From: Erysipelotrichaceae bacterium
Lineage (GTDB): Bacteria > Bacillota_I > Bacilli_A > ML615J-28 > CAG-313
Length of the DNA stretch: 64,000 nt
Assembly: GCA_015059015.1 (NCBI GenBank)
Contig: SVBG01000003.1
Coordinates: 186,001-250,000 of the forward strand
Direction of reading: 5' to 3'
In this document: one piece after another, positions 55,927 to 64,000 of the stretch
How positions within the stretch are numbered: the stretch's first letter is position 1
Layout: each line of letters begins with the position of its first letter
Translations under genes and position numbers: made by a program
Notes under the pieces: generated by a model
What the model was told of the DNA's origin: nothing
Seen by the model: only the letters and a program-made list of their open reading frames with translations
The model's database searches: none

Positions 55927-58560
55927 TTAAATATCATATTTTGAATTAATCTCTGCAGGTGTTTTCTTTATTAATGATATAGTTGGTAATAAACCAATAA
56001 AAATACCAATTGAATAAAGTACAATAACACCTAAAATAACAATTAAAGGATTAATTGGAACTATATTTGTATATTTTTCCGTTACACTATTAGAAATACC
56101 ACGAATAACCCATGCAATAGTATATCCTATAATTGAAGAAACTGAAGTCATAAATAAATTATATCCAATTTTTTGATAAATTAAACACTTACGTGATTTA
56201 CCAATTGAACGATATACACCAATCGTATGAATTTCATTAATTATTCTACTACGATTAATTAAGAAAGTAAGTAGTACACTCACACCAAGGAAAATAATAC
56301 TAAATACAATTGTTGCGATATTATTTTTTTGATGAGCTCTTCTTATCGCAAATCGTTGGTAATCATCTAAATCATAAAGTTTATAATTTAAATTATTAAA
56401 ATACTCTTTAGCTCCATTATTGAATTCATAAGCTAAGCTATACTTTCCATTAGTATAATTATAAATACTTATAATTACAATGTTATCATACATAAAATTA
56501 TTACCTAGTGAACCACTATTATAACTCTTATTATACATTCCAACAATTTTATAGCCATAAATGCTTTCACCTATTTCAAGATTTGATCCCACATGAACAA
56601 TACATTCACCTTTTTTTAAGACATCTCTTCCCTTAACAATTTCATATTCATTATCTGGTAAATATGTTAACTCATATGAATGTTTAGTTTTAGAAACAGA
56701 ATAATTATATAAGTTATATGTATATCCATATAAACTTGAATCAAGTGTTAAAATAGATGGGACATCGATAATATTTTTTTCTTCAAAAATACCAACAATT
56801 TTATAATTCGTATTACCTACTTTAAGTGTATCACTAACGATTAAATTTTCTAAATTTGCAAATACATTATCAATAATAATCTCATCTTTTGATACAGGAT
56901 TTTCACCACTAATTAACGTATAAGTATCAAGATAATAATTTAAACAATCAATCATAATATTATTATTACGATTATTTGAATCAAAATTACAATATAAATT
57001 GATTGGATTATAATAGAAAGACATAGTATCTTTATCTACAACACCACTAATAATATATTGATTGTGTTTATAACCAATAACACTATTATAATCCTTTTTA
57101 GAATAACCTAAAATATTTATTAATTCATCAGCTAAAGCTTTACCAACAACAATTTCATTTCCATAAGGTCGATTCCCCGTAATCAATACAAAATCATCTT
57201 GATATGGGAAGGACCAAATATCTAAATCATGATATGTAGTAAAAATGAAATTTTCTTTAAAGGAAATATTATAATCATCATAATAGAAAGGAATTACGTT
57301 ATTGATTAAGCCTTCATCATAAGCATCTAAGTAAACATTTTTTTCATTTTCAGGAACTAAGGTATTTAAATTAGAAATCGGTGTTGTAACAACTTGTCCA
57401 ACAACATCTTTTGTTACATCTGTATATACAATGTGTGTAAATTTACCAAGATTAACAAAACATACACCTATTAAAATACCTAAAATAATATTAAGAATAA
57501 TTAAACCAACTTTCGATTTACCTTGATTTAATAGTTCTTTAAAACCATTTAAAAAGTTAGTTTTAATAAAATGTCTTTTTAATTCTTTTTTAGGTTCTTT
57601 GTACCATGAAGTATCAAACTCAAAGTCTTCAAGTATTTTTTCAGGTGCTTTATAAGAACCTTCAACAAGTTCAATACTAGACTCATCTAAATTAACAATC
57701 TTTTTACTAGATTTAACATAAATTGTATCATTTCTAACCGCAATAATCAAATCAGATTCAGTAGAAGTTTCATCTACATATATTTCAAAATTTAACTTAT
57801 TCGAAGATGTATTTTCATTCTTTAAATCTCCTAAATAAATCTTACGATCAGTTTGTGTATTTAATGTTCCATTATTAGTTACTATTCCATCAGAAATAAT
57901 TTGACCATCTTTAATTTGAATAATACGATCACTATAATACCTTGCGATAGAAATTTCATGTGTAACTAAAATAACAAGTTTAGTTTCACTAATTCTCTTT
58001 AAGATATTCATAATTTGAATCGTATTTTCACTATCAACATTTCCCGTTGGTTCATCTGCTATAATAACTTCACTATTCTTTACAATACAACGAGCAATTG
58101 ATACTCTTTGCATTTGACCACCAGATAAGTTTTTAACCTTCTTCTTACGAAATTTAAATAATCCTACACACTTTAAGGCATATTCAATACGTTTATTTTG
58201 TTCCAATGGATCTAATACATCAATTGCTTCTAATGCAACTCTTAAATTATCATAAACAGTAAAATGATTAATTAGTAAATAATTTTGGAAAATATAACCA
58301 ATTTTTTCATTTCTTAATTTATCAACCTCATCCATTTGATACTTATCAAATGATTTATCTCCATAATAAATAGTTCCAGAATCAAACTTATCAAGCCCAC
58401 CAATAATATTAAGAAGTGTAGTTTTACCACTACCCGATGCACCAAGAAGTGTTACAAATCCAGCTTTAGGAAATTCAAGTGTAACATTATTAACAACATG
58501 AATTTGATGACGTTCTCCTTTAAAATAATATTTATTAATATTCTCTAGTTTAATCATCAT
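55927..58560 (-). CDS. ABC transporter with fused ATPase and FtsX-type permease (large)
   Basis: An 877-residue fusion. The N-terminal ATPase (about 1-225) has Walker A LLGASGSGKTTLLNI, signature NLSGGQMQRVSIAR, Walker B VIIADEPTGNVDSE. A linker region, one helix (about 355-375), a large extracytoplasmic domain, and three C-terminal helices (about 745-870, SIIFLGVSVLLTFLI etc.) make an FtsX/MacB-type permease. MacB/BceAB relatives handle peptides, lipoproteins or mechanotransmission rather than small nutrients. The ATG at 58560 has correct spacing from GAGGAG; it overlaps the upstream ABC gene by 11 bases. Likely works as a heterodimer with that gene. Confidence 0.87.
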   Translation of the reverse strand: MMIKLENINKYYFKGERHQIHVVNNVTLEFPKAGFVTLLGASGSGKTTLLNIIGGLDKFDSGTIYYGDKSFDKYQMDEVDKLRNEKIGYIFQNYLLINHFTVYDNLRVALEAIDVLDPLEQNKRIEYALKCVGLFKFRKKKVKNLSGGQMQRVSIARCIVKNSEVIIADEPTGNVDSENTIQIMNILKRISETKLVILVTHEISIARYYSDRIIQIKDGQIISDGIVTNNGTLNTQTDRKIYLGDLKNENTSSNKLNFEIYVDETSTESDLIIAVRNDTIYVKSSKKIVNLDESSIELVEGSYKAPEKILEDFEFDTSWYKEPKKELKRHFIKTNFLNGFKELLNQGKSKVGLIILNIILGILIGVCFVNLGKFTHIVYTDVTKDVVGQVVTTPISNLNTLVPENEKNVYLDAYDEGLINNVIPFYYDDYNISFKENFIFTTYHDLDIWSFPYQDDFVLITGNRPYGNEIVVGKALADELINILGYSKKDYNSVIGYKHNQYIISGVVDKDTMSFYYNPINLYCNFDSNNRNNNIMIDCLNYYLDTYTLISGENPVSKDEIIIDNVFANLENLIVSDTLKVGNTNYKIVGIFEEKNIIDVPSILTLDSSLYGYTYNLYNYSVSKTKHSYELTYLPDNEYEIVKGRDVLKKGECIVHVGSNLEIGESIYGYKIVGMYNKSYNSGSLGNNFMYDNIVIISIYNYTNGKYSLAYEFNNGAKEYFNNLNYKLYDLDDYQRFAIRRAHQKNNIATIVFSIIFLGVSVLLTFLINRSRIINEIHTIGVYRSIGKSRKCLIYQKIGYNLFMTSVSSIIGYTIAWVIRGISNSVTEKYTNIVPINPLIVILGVIVLYSIGIFIGLLPTISLIKKTPAEINSKYDI

Positions 58561-60616
58561 CTTCATCTCCTCTCACAGATTCACGAACTGTAAACATAAA
58601 TACGCGTTTATTGAATCTTTTAGACATTGATGTTGTAAATACAATCATAACAAAGAAATATAAAATAACAGTTAAAAGACCTATTTGACGTAAGAAAGTT
58701 AATGCATCAACTGCAAATATCAATCCATTAAATAATAGATAAGTAAATAATATAATACTATAACCTATCACAATCATTTCAACATTTACAATCTTGGACA
58801 TATCTTTTTTCGTAACACCAAGTGTTCTTAAAATCGCATAATCTTTAACTCTTGAACGATATATTCTACTTAAAATTACATAACAAATAAAGAATATACC
58901 AATTAAATAAGCAGAAACTGACCCAACAGATATAATAATCAGTATTTCAGTTAATAACTTATTAAGAGCATTTTCATCTTTATACTCACTTGGATAAACA
59001 ACTTTTAGATTAGATTCAGTTAAATCATCCATAATTTTCTTAACTTTTGATTTAGACGAATATATGCTTGCGAAATAAGGATCAAGATTACTAGGTCCAT
59101 CCACCGATAATTCTAAATAAACTTTCTCACCACCATAAGTAATAACTTCACAATCATTCATTTTATACATATCAGTAAATAAACTAATATTTGGATTTTC
59201 TTCATACATCTTTGAAGGAATAATTAATCTAGGTGAAGTATCACCATTAACAAGTGATAAATATATTTCTCTTTTATGCCCATTTTGTTCTAGATAATAA
59301 TTAGGGGTTACTTTATTTAATACTTTTTGTAATCTCTTACAACCACTTGCGAAAACTTCTGAAGTGTTATTACTCTTATAACTACCAATACCTACAAGTT
59401 TAAATCTTTCATAACCACTTCCATTATTAACCTCAAATACAATTTCAGTACCAATGTTTTTGGCATTTGTTTGAATCGTAAGCTTACTAGGTGAATTAAA
59501 TAATAAAATAAACTCATTTTCTTTTTTTGGTATTGTTCCAGCAACTAATTTATACTCATCAATATTATCAGCATAACAAAAATTAAGACTATTGTTATTA
59601 AATTTATAATAATAACTCAGTTCAGTAGCAAAGTCATTAAGTTCATAATTATATCCACTCAGTAAATCAGCATCAAATGATGCTCCATTCTTACCATAAA
59701 CAAACAACCTATTATCAAATGTATTACTAAAATCACTATAAGATTCAGAACTTCTAATTGTAGAAGACAAATATTGCGCAACAAATAAAAAGCAAAATGA
59801 AATTATAAAATATATTAAACATACCAGAAAAGTCTTTTTAGGTGTTCTTAAGATATTAGTTAATCCAAGTGACCATATAACTTTTTTATTTAATGGTTGG
59901 AAAGAAAATTTTAATTCTTTATTTTCTTCGCAAGGTACTTGTTCAAAAGTAATATCTTCAACAATTTTACCATCTGACATTTTTAAAAGACGTGTAGCAA
60001 TTCCTTCAACTTCCGGATAATTATGTGTAACAATTAAAACAAGCTTGTCTTTTGCAACTTCTTTAATTAGCTTAATAATTTCTAATGCTGTTTGGCTATC
60101 TAAATTACCAGTTGGTTCATCACATGCAAGAATATCACAATCACCAGCAAGAGCTCTTGCAATAACACAACGTTGTTTTTCACCACCAGATAACTTACTA
60201 CCACGATGTTTTTCACGACCATCAAGACCAACTTTTTTAATTAATAGCATTGCTTCAACTTTAGCATCTTCTTTAGATAACCCTTTTAATAAAAGAGGTA
60301 TCATGACATTATCTAAAACCGTATATGAATCTAAAATATTATAATTTTGAAAAATAAATCCTACCTTATTTTTTCTAAAATCATCCATATCAGAAATAGA
60401 AAAATATGAAGTTTCATTTCCATAATAATAAATTTCACCTTCATCAAAAGTATCAATCTTAGAAATTACATTAAGTAACGTTGATTTACCACTACCAGAT
60501 TCACCAGTAATTGCAACTATTTCATTACGATGTAATTTTAAATTAATATTACTAAGACCAATATTAGTTATACCATTACTTGTATAAAACTTACTAACTT
60601 CTTTTAATTCGAGCAT
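58550..60616 (-). CDS. ABC transporter with fused ATPase and FtsX-type permease (small)
   Basis: A 688-residue fusion with the same layout. Walker A is ITGESGSGKSTLLNV (near residues 34-48), the signature KLSGGEKQRCVIARAL, and Walker B ILACDEPTGNLDSQ. A helix lies at about 263-283, then an extracytoplasmic domain, then three C-terminal helices (about 552-672). The external domain is shorter than in its partner. It lies 17 bases after the RNase J gene and overlaps the next ABC gene, so all three are one operon. Confidence 0.87.
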   Translation of the reverse strand: MLELKEVSKFYTSNGITNIGLSNINLKLHRNEIVAITGESGSGKSTLLNVISKIDTFDEGEIYYYGNETSYFSISDMDDFRKNKVGFIFQNYNILDSYTVLDNVMIPLLLKGLSKEDAKVEAMLLIKKVGLDGREKHRGSKLSGGEKQRCVIARALAGDCDILACDEPTGNLDSQTALEIIKLIKEVAKDKLVLIVTHNYPEVEGIATRLLKMSDGKIVEDITFEQVPCEENKELKFSFQPLNKKVIWSLGLTNILRTPKKTFLVCLIYFIISFCFLFVAQYLSSTIRSSESYSDFSNTFDNRLFVYGKNGASFDADLLSGYNYELNDFATELSYYYKFNNNSLNFCYADNIDEYKLVAGTIPKKENEFILLFNSPSKLTIQTNAKNIGTEIVFEVNNGSGYERFKLVGIGSYKSNNTSEVFASGCKRLQKVLNKVTPNYYLEQNGHKREIYLSLVNGDTSPRLIIPSKMYEENPNISLFTDMYKMNDCEVITYGGEKVYLELSVDGPSNLDPYFASIYSSKSKVKKIMDDLTESNLKVVYPSEYKDENALNKLLTEILIIISVGSVSAYLIGIFFICYVILSRIYRSRVKDYAILRTLGVTKKDMSKIVNVEMIVIGYSIILFTYLLFNGLIFAVDALTFLRQIGLLTVILYFFVMIVFTTSMSKRFNKRVFMFTVRESVRGDEDDD

Positions 60617-60633
60617 ACTAGCTCCTCCTTAAA

Positions 60634-62301
60634 TTAAATTTCAATTAAAACTGGAACAATTATCGGACGATGTTTTGTATATCTAAATATTATTTTTTGT
60701 GTTTCTTCTAAAATACCAGTTTTTACTGCATCTAAACTCCAAGTTTTCTTTTTAAAATAATCACTAATAAGCTTTTCTGCTAAACCTGTAATAATAGTCG
60801 ATAATTCATCATAACTAAATGAATGAGTAAAACCTTTTGTCTTAACAGTTAACTCACCACTAATTTGCCTTAAGCGCATATCAATTACACCATATATAAA
60901 GATTACTCCTTCTTCAGCTAGTTGAGTTCTTTCTTTAATTACATCACTATCAACTACACCAACACTTGAACCATCAATAAATACATCACCAGTTGAAATA
61001 ACCTCTGTTTCTTTTTCAAGTTTTCCATTATCAAAAGTAACAATTTCACCATTATCTAAAAGTAAAACATTATTTTTATCAAAATTAGCACTTTTAGCAA
61101 CTAAAAATTGATCATACATTTGACGATATTCACCCTTAATTGGAATAATATACTTAGGTTTTAACATTGTATAAAGTAATTTCAAATCTTCTGGTGATGC
61201 ATGTTGACTACGAAGTATATCACGATCAAAAATTGTAAAATCAATATCATATTCACTTAAAGTATTTACAGAATCACTAGCATGTTTTTCAATACCTGGC
61301 GCAGGTGGACACATTAAAACAACTTTATCATCTTTTTTAAGTTTTAAGTTAAATGCTTCATCAAGTGCCATCTTAACTAATAAACTATAAGGTTCATTTC
61401 TTGTACCAGCAATAATAAATACAACATTTTCTAACTCTTCAAGTTCTTCTTTAGTATAATCTTCTACTTTTAATAGATTATCACTAGGTATGTTTAAATA
61501 ATTATAACTAGTTGCAACTTTAAAAATACGTTCACTCTTTTTAGATAAAACACATACTTTTCTACCACTTAAAGCACTTAAATCAATAATCTTTTGAATA
61601 CGAATTAAATCAGAAACATAAGCAGCAACAAAAATACGTTTTTTGTTATGCAATAAAACATTATTATAATGATGTTCTAAAAGGGTATCGTTAGTAATAC
61701 GACCAGTAACGCCAGAATTTACACTTTCCGAAAGAACCGCAAGCACTTTTTTCTTACCCAAATCAGTAATCTTATCAAAACTAGTTTGATACTTATTATC
61801 ATTAACAGAACTAAAATTAAAATCTGTACAATAAACTATACTACCATCAATAGTATTAATTGAAATACCAATAGATTCAGGTAAACTATGCGTTGTATTA
61901 AAGAAACTTACCTCAACATCCCCAAAATTCATTACACGTGATGGGTTAATACGATATAATTTATAATCCTTAATATTTAAATGATGTTCTATAAGCATTG
62001 ATTCAATAATACTAATTGTAAAATGTGTTGCGTATACTTTTGCATGTAATTGCTTTAATAAATAAGGTATTGCACCAACATTTTCATCATGCCCATGAGA
62101 AACAAAAATACCTTGAATATTTTGTTTATTTTTAATTAAATAATCAATATTTGGAATTACTAAATCTACACCATACATATCAATATCTGGATAACGCATC
62201 CCAGCATCTAAAATAAATATTTTCTTATTAACTTCAACAATAGTTAAATTCTTTCCATTTTCCCCTAGTCCCCCTAGAGCCATAATTTTTATATTTGACA
62301 T
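60634..62301 (-). CDS. Ribonuclease J2-like protein (altered active site)
   Basis: A 555-residue beta-lactamase/beta-CASP RNase J homologue, the same length as Bacillus RNase J1/J2, starting MSNIKIMALGGLGENGKN. RNase J1 uses HGHEDH; here it is HGHDEN (69-74), so the Asp and second His ligands are changed to Glu and Asn. H138 (TTHS), D160 and H367 (SQHA) are kept, but HGEY is KGEY (389-392). This pattern resembles RNase J2, the weakly active partner of J1. It heads an operon with two ABC proteins. No J1 gene is in the window. Confidence 0.88.
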   Translation of the reverse strand: MSNIKIMALGGLGENGKNLTIVEVNKKIFILDAGMRYPDIDMYGVDLVIPNIDYLIKNKQNIQGIFVSHGHDENVGAIPYLLKQLHAKVYATHFTISIIESMLIEHHLNIKDYKLYRINPSRVMNFGDVEVSFFNTTHSLPESIGISINTIDGSIVYCTDFNFSSVNDNKYQTSFDKITDLGKKKVLAVLSESVNSGVTGRITNDTLLEHHYNNVLLHNKKRIFVAAYVSDLIRIQKIIDLSALSGRKVCVLSKKSERIFKVATSYNYLNIPSDNLLKVEDYTKEELEELENVVFIIAGTRNEPYSLLVKMALDEAFNLKLKKDDKVVLMCPPAPGIEKHASDSVNTLSEYDIDFTIFDRDILRSQHASPEDLKLLYTMLKPKYIIPIKGEYRQMYDQFLVAKSANFDKNNVLLLDNGEIVTFDNGKLEKETEVISTGDVFIDGSSVGVVDSDVIKERTQLAEEGVIFIYGVIDMRLRQISGELTVKTKGFTHSFSYDELSTIITGLAEKLISDYFKKKTWSLDAVKTGILEETQKIIFRYTKHRPIIVPVLIEI

Positions 62302-62343
62302 AAATAAATCCTTTCTTTATGTTAATTCCATTAATTTACATTT

Positions 62344-62372
62344 AGTATAGCATAATTTATTATTTTTTGCAA
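62344..62372 (-). promoter_or_regulatory. Promoter of the RNase J2-like / ABC operon
   Basis: TTGCAA, 17 bases, TATACT on the minus strand, about 45 bases upstream of the ATG. Confidence 0.8.
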
Positions 62373-62434
62373 ACATAAAAATTACTCTTATCTATCTACA
62401 AAACAAAATAAATTACTACTTTGTGACATAATAT

Positions 62435-62463
62435 TTGAAAAAACTATCAAATTATAATATAAT
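62435..62463 (+). promoter_or_regulatory. yeiH promoter
   Basis: TTGAAA, 17 bases, TATAAT on the plus strand, 34 bases upstream of the yeiH ATG. Confidence 0.75.
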
Positions 62464-62496
62464 TACATTATATGAAATAAGTGAGGTCTAGTTTAA

Positions 62497-63573
62497 ATGA
62501 AGAAAATATTAAAAACACTACCTGGTATAGGAATAAGTGTTCTAATAGCCGTTGTAGCAACACTTATCGAAAAAATACTCCCAATTCATGTCATCGGCGC
62601 ATCAGTAATTGCATTATTTATAGGAATTATAATAAATAATTTCTTAAAACAAGATAATGTATTTACACAAGGTATCAAATTTACATCAAAAAAAATTCTA
62701 AAATTTGCAATTATAATCTTAGGATTATCATTAAATATTAATAACATTTTATATGCCGGTAAATTATCACTTATAGTAATGATATTTACACTTCTTACAT
62801 GTTTTGGTGGTGGTTATTTTATTGGTAAAGCACTAAAACTAAATTGGAAACTATCTAATTTAATTAGTGCTGGTACAGGTATTTGTGGTGGTTCTGCTAT
62901 CGCCGCAATCGCTCCAACGATTGAAGCAGACGACACAGATGTTGCAATAGCAATGAGTGCTACATTCTTATTTGATATGGCTATGATAGTTTTATTCCCA
63001 CTACTTGGTCGTGCAGTGGGAATGAGTGATGAAGCATTCGGAATTTGGGCTGGAACTGCTGTTAACGATACATCAAGTGTAGTAGCAACTGGTTATGCAT
63101 TCAGTGAAGCTGCTGGAGATTTTGCAACGATGGTAAAACTTACTAGAACACTTTCCATTATTCCTACTGTACTAATATTCGCTCTAATTCAACTTAACTT
63201 GAAGAAAAAGGAAGCAAAACTAAATGAAACAACTGATTCATTTATTAAATTAAAATTCAGTTTTACTAAGATTTTCCCTTGGTTTATTATTGGTTTTGTT
63301 GTAATGTCAATTATAACAACAATTTTAGAACCTCGTCTTACAACTTCAGCTAATTTTTCATATTCAGACTTTGTGAAAATAACTAAAATCATCAGTAAAT
63401 TCTTAATGGTATCGGCACTTGCAGCAATCGGACTAAATACATCATTTTCTAAAATGAAAAAATCAGGACTAAGACCGATGATTCATGGTTTTGTAATCTC
63501 TGCACTTGTTGTTATTGTTGCACTAGTTGTAGAAATTTGTTTAGGATTAGTAGAACAAAATGATTTTTTTTAA
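62497..63573 (+). CDS. yeiH: YeiH/UPF0324 family membrane protein (putative anion exporter)
   Basis: A 358-residue polytopic protein with about ten helices. The family signature GTGICGGSAIAAIAPTIEAD is near residues 126-145, and AVNDTSSVVATGYAFS near 188-203. Members are annotated as putative sulfate exporters; the transported substrate is not proven. The stop lies inside an A/T palindrome, and a terminator follows at once. A TnpB-type gene converges on it. Confidence 0.88.
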   Translation: MKKILKTLPGIGISVLIAVVATLIEKILPIHVIGASVIALFIGIIINNFLKQDNVFTQGIKFTSKKILKFAIIILGLSLNINNILYAGKLSLIVMIFTLLTCFGGGYFIGKALKLNWKLSNLISAGTGICGGSAIAAIAPTIEADDTDVAIAMSATFLFDMAMIVLFPLLGRAVGMSDEAFGIWAGTAVNDTSSVVATGYAFSEAAGDFATMVKLTRTLSIIPTVLIFALIQLNLKKKEAKLNETTDSFIKLKFSFTKIFPWFIIGFVVMSIITTILEPRLTTSANFSYSDFVKITKIISKFLMVSALAAIGLNTSFSKMKKSGLRPMIHGFVISALVVIVALVVEICLGLVEQNDFF

Positions 63574-63583
63574 AAAATCATCT

Positions 63584-63599
63584 AAGAGCATTCGCTCTT
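63584..63599 (+). terminator. yeiH terminator
   Basis: A perfect 6-bp stem AAGAGC/GCTCTT with loop ATTC, followed by GTTTT on the plus strand. Confidence 0.7.
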
Positions 63600-63616
63600 G
63601 TTTTATAAGAAGCATT

Positions 63617-63659
63617 AAATCAAGTTATTAAATGTAATATTTCGTTTATAGCTTGATTT
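63617..63659 (-). repeat. Inverted repeat at the 3' end of the TnpB-type gene
   Basis: AAATCAAG (63617-63624) and CTTGATTT (63652-63659) form an 8-bp stem with a 27-base interior. The inner arm lies inside the last codons of the tnpB gene. Such hairpins mark the right end of IS200/IS605-type elements and the TnpB guide RNA scaffold; a simple terminator is the alternative. Confidence 0.45.
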
Positions 63660-64000
63660 TTTGTCTTATTGGTACTGTTTGACCTATATTCCTCAAGAAT
63701 GATATTATATCAATTCTATCGGGTTTACCTTTTTTTAAGATATTTAATGCGCCATTAATATCAGCATTAATGATCTTTCCTTCTTTTGTCTTAAAGAGAC
63801 TTCTTGTTATTCTTTTTCCTAAATAGCTTTTATGATATTTGATTTCTTCATTATCATAAAATGAACATATTGATGTATATGCTTCGTTTATTTCAATATA
63901 TTTAATATTGTATCTTTTGCACAGTTTTTTTATTTTATTTTTGAATTTAGAAATAGGAAGTTGAATAAAGTTTTGATTTATTCTTTTCTTTTCTTTATTT
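63646..64000 (-). CDS. tnpB: TnpB-type (IS605 OrfB) protein, C-terminal part, cut by window edge
   Basis: The last 118 codons of a gene that continues beyond the window. Readable family landmarks are INEAYTSICSFYDNEEIKYH and GKRITRSLFKTKEGKIINAD followed by INGALNILKK; the NADINGALNI aspartate is the third RuvC residue of TnpB. The treble-clef cysteine pairs typical of many TnpBs are absent, as in the subgroup with the SFYDNE / GKRIxRxLFKT pattern. Whether the full gene is intact is not visible. It converges on yeiH, and insertion beside a housekeeping operon is the only mobile-element trace in the window. Confidence 0.85.
   Translation of the reverse strand, partial: NKEKKRINQNFIQLPISKFKNKIKKLCKRYNIKYIEINEAYTSICSFYDNEEIKYHKSYLGKRITRSLFKTKEGKIINADINGALNILKKGKPDRIDIISFLRNIGQTVPIRQKIKL

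Overview
This window is about 70% A+T and gene-dense, with most genes on the minus strand. It comes from a low-GC Bacillota. Three observations support this: B. subtilis-like gene neighbourhoods (plsY-parE-parC; glyS-dnaG-rpoD-trmK-nif3; phoH-ybeY-cdd-era-yqzL-recO; gerM-rdgB), single-chain glycyl-tRNA synthetase, and endospore genes (spoIVA, yqfC, yqfD, gerM). TGA is a normal stop (for example trmK and the DUF402 gene), so this is not a Mycoplasma-type code. The best guess is a spore-forming or ancestrally spore-forming member of the Bacilli/Erysipelotrichia/RF39-like gut lineages; this is inference from content only.

Layout. 1-6.0 kb: topoisomerase IV (parE-parC), divergent plsY, yneF and a small 2[4Fe-4S] ferredoxin. 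6.1-17.2 kb: cysteine desulfidase, nif3, trmK, a first RpoD-type sigma factor, dnaG, glyS, a second RpoD-type sigma factor, and a two-gene rnfC-rnfD cluster. 17.4-25 kb: yqfC-yqfD, rpsU, rdgB, gerM, a CPBP protease, HU, spoIVA, a DUF402 phosphatase and a Fic protein. 25-36 kb: thioredoxin, mutS2, rnhC, a GNAT protein, degV, a two-component system, rluD-lspA, a PDZ/Lon-type protease and dCMP deaminase. 36-46 kb: hisS-aspS behind a T-box-like leader, dinB, a response regulator-kinase-HtrA envelope-stress module, and rarA. 46-48 kb: an FtsK/SpoIIIE-like membrane protein whose motor domain has lost its ATPase motifs, plus two small unknown genes. 48-56 kb: rpmG, alcohol dehydrogenase, two cyclophilins, luxS, and the recO-yqzL-era-cdd-ybeY-phoH cluster. 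56-64 kb: two fused ATPase-permease ABC proteins behind a J2-like ribonuclease J, yeiH, and the 3' end of a TnpB-type gene cut by the window edge.

Promoters are easy to read: many genes have near-consensus TTGNNN-17-TATAAT elements, and these often show that the true start lies downstream of the longest open frame (parE, ferredoxin, rpsU, CPBP, hisS). Long A/T-flanked hairpins mark most operon ends. Several hairpins overlap the ribosome binding site of the next gene. No gene-free stretch exceeds about 300 bases. The longest are 4478-4740 (divergent parE/plsY promoters), 39315-39544 (hisS leader) and 62302-62496 (divergent rnj/yeiH promoters).

Most of the window is housekeeping. The best candidates for something unusual are the motor-less FtsK-like protein and its two partners, the degenerate T-box in front of hisS, the pair of primary-like sigma factors, and the rnfC-rnfD pair without the rest of the complex.
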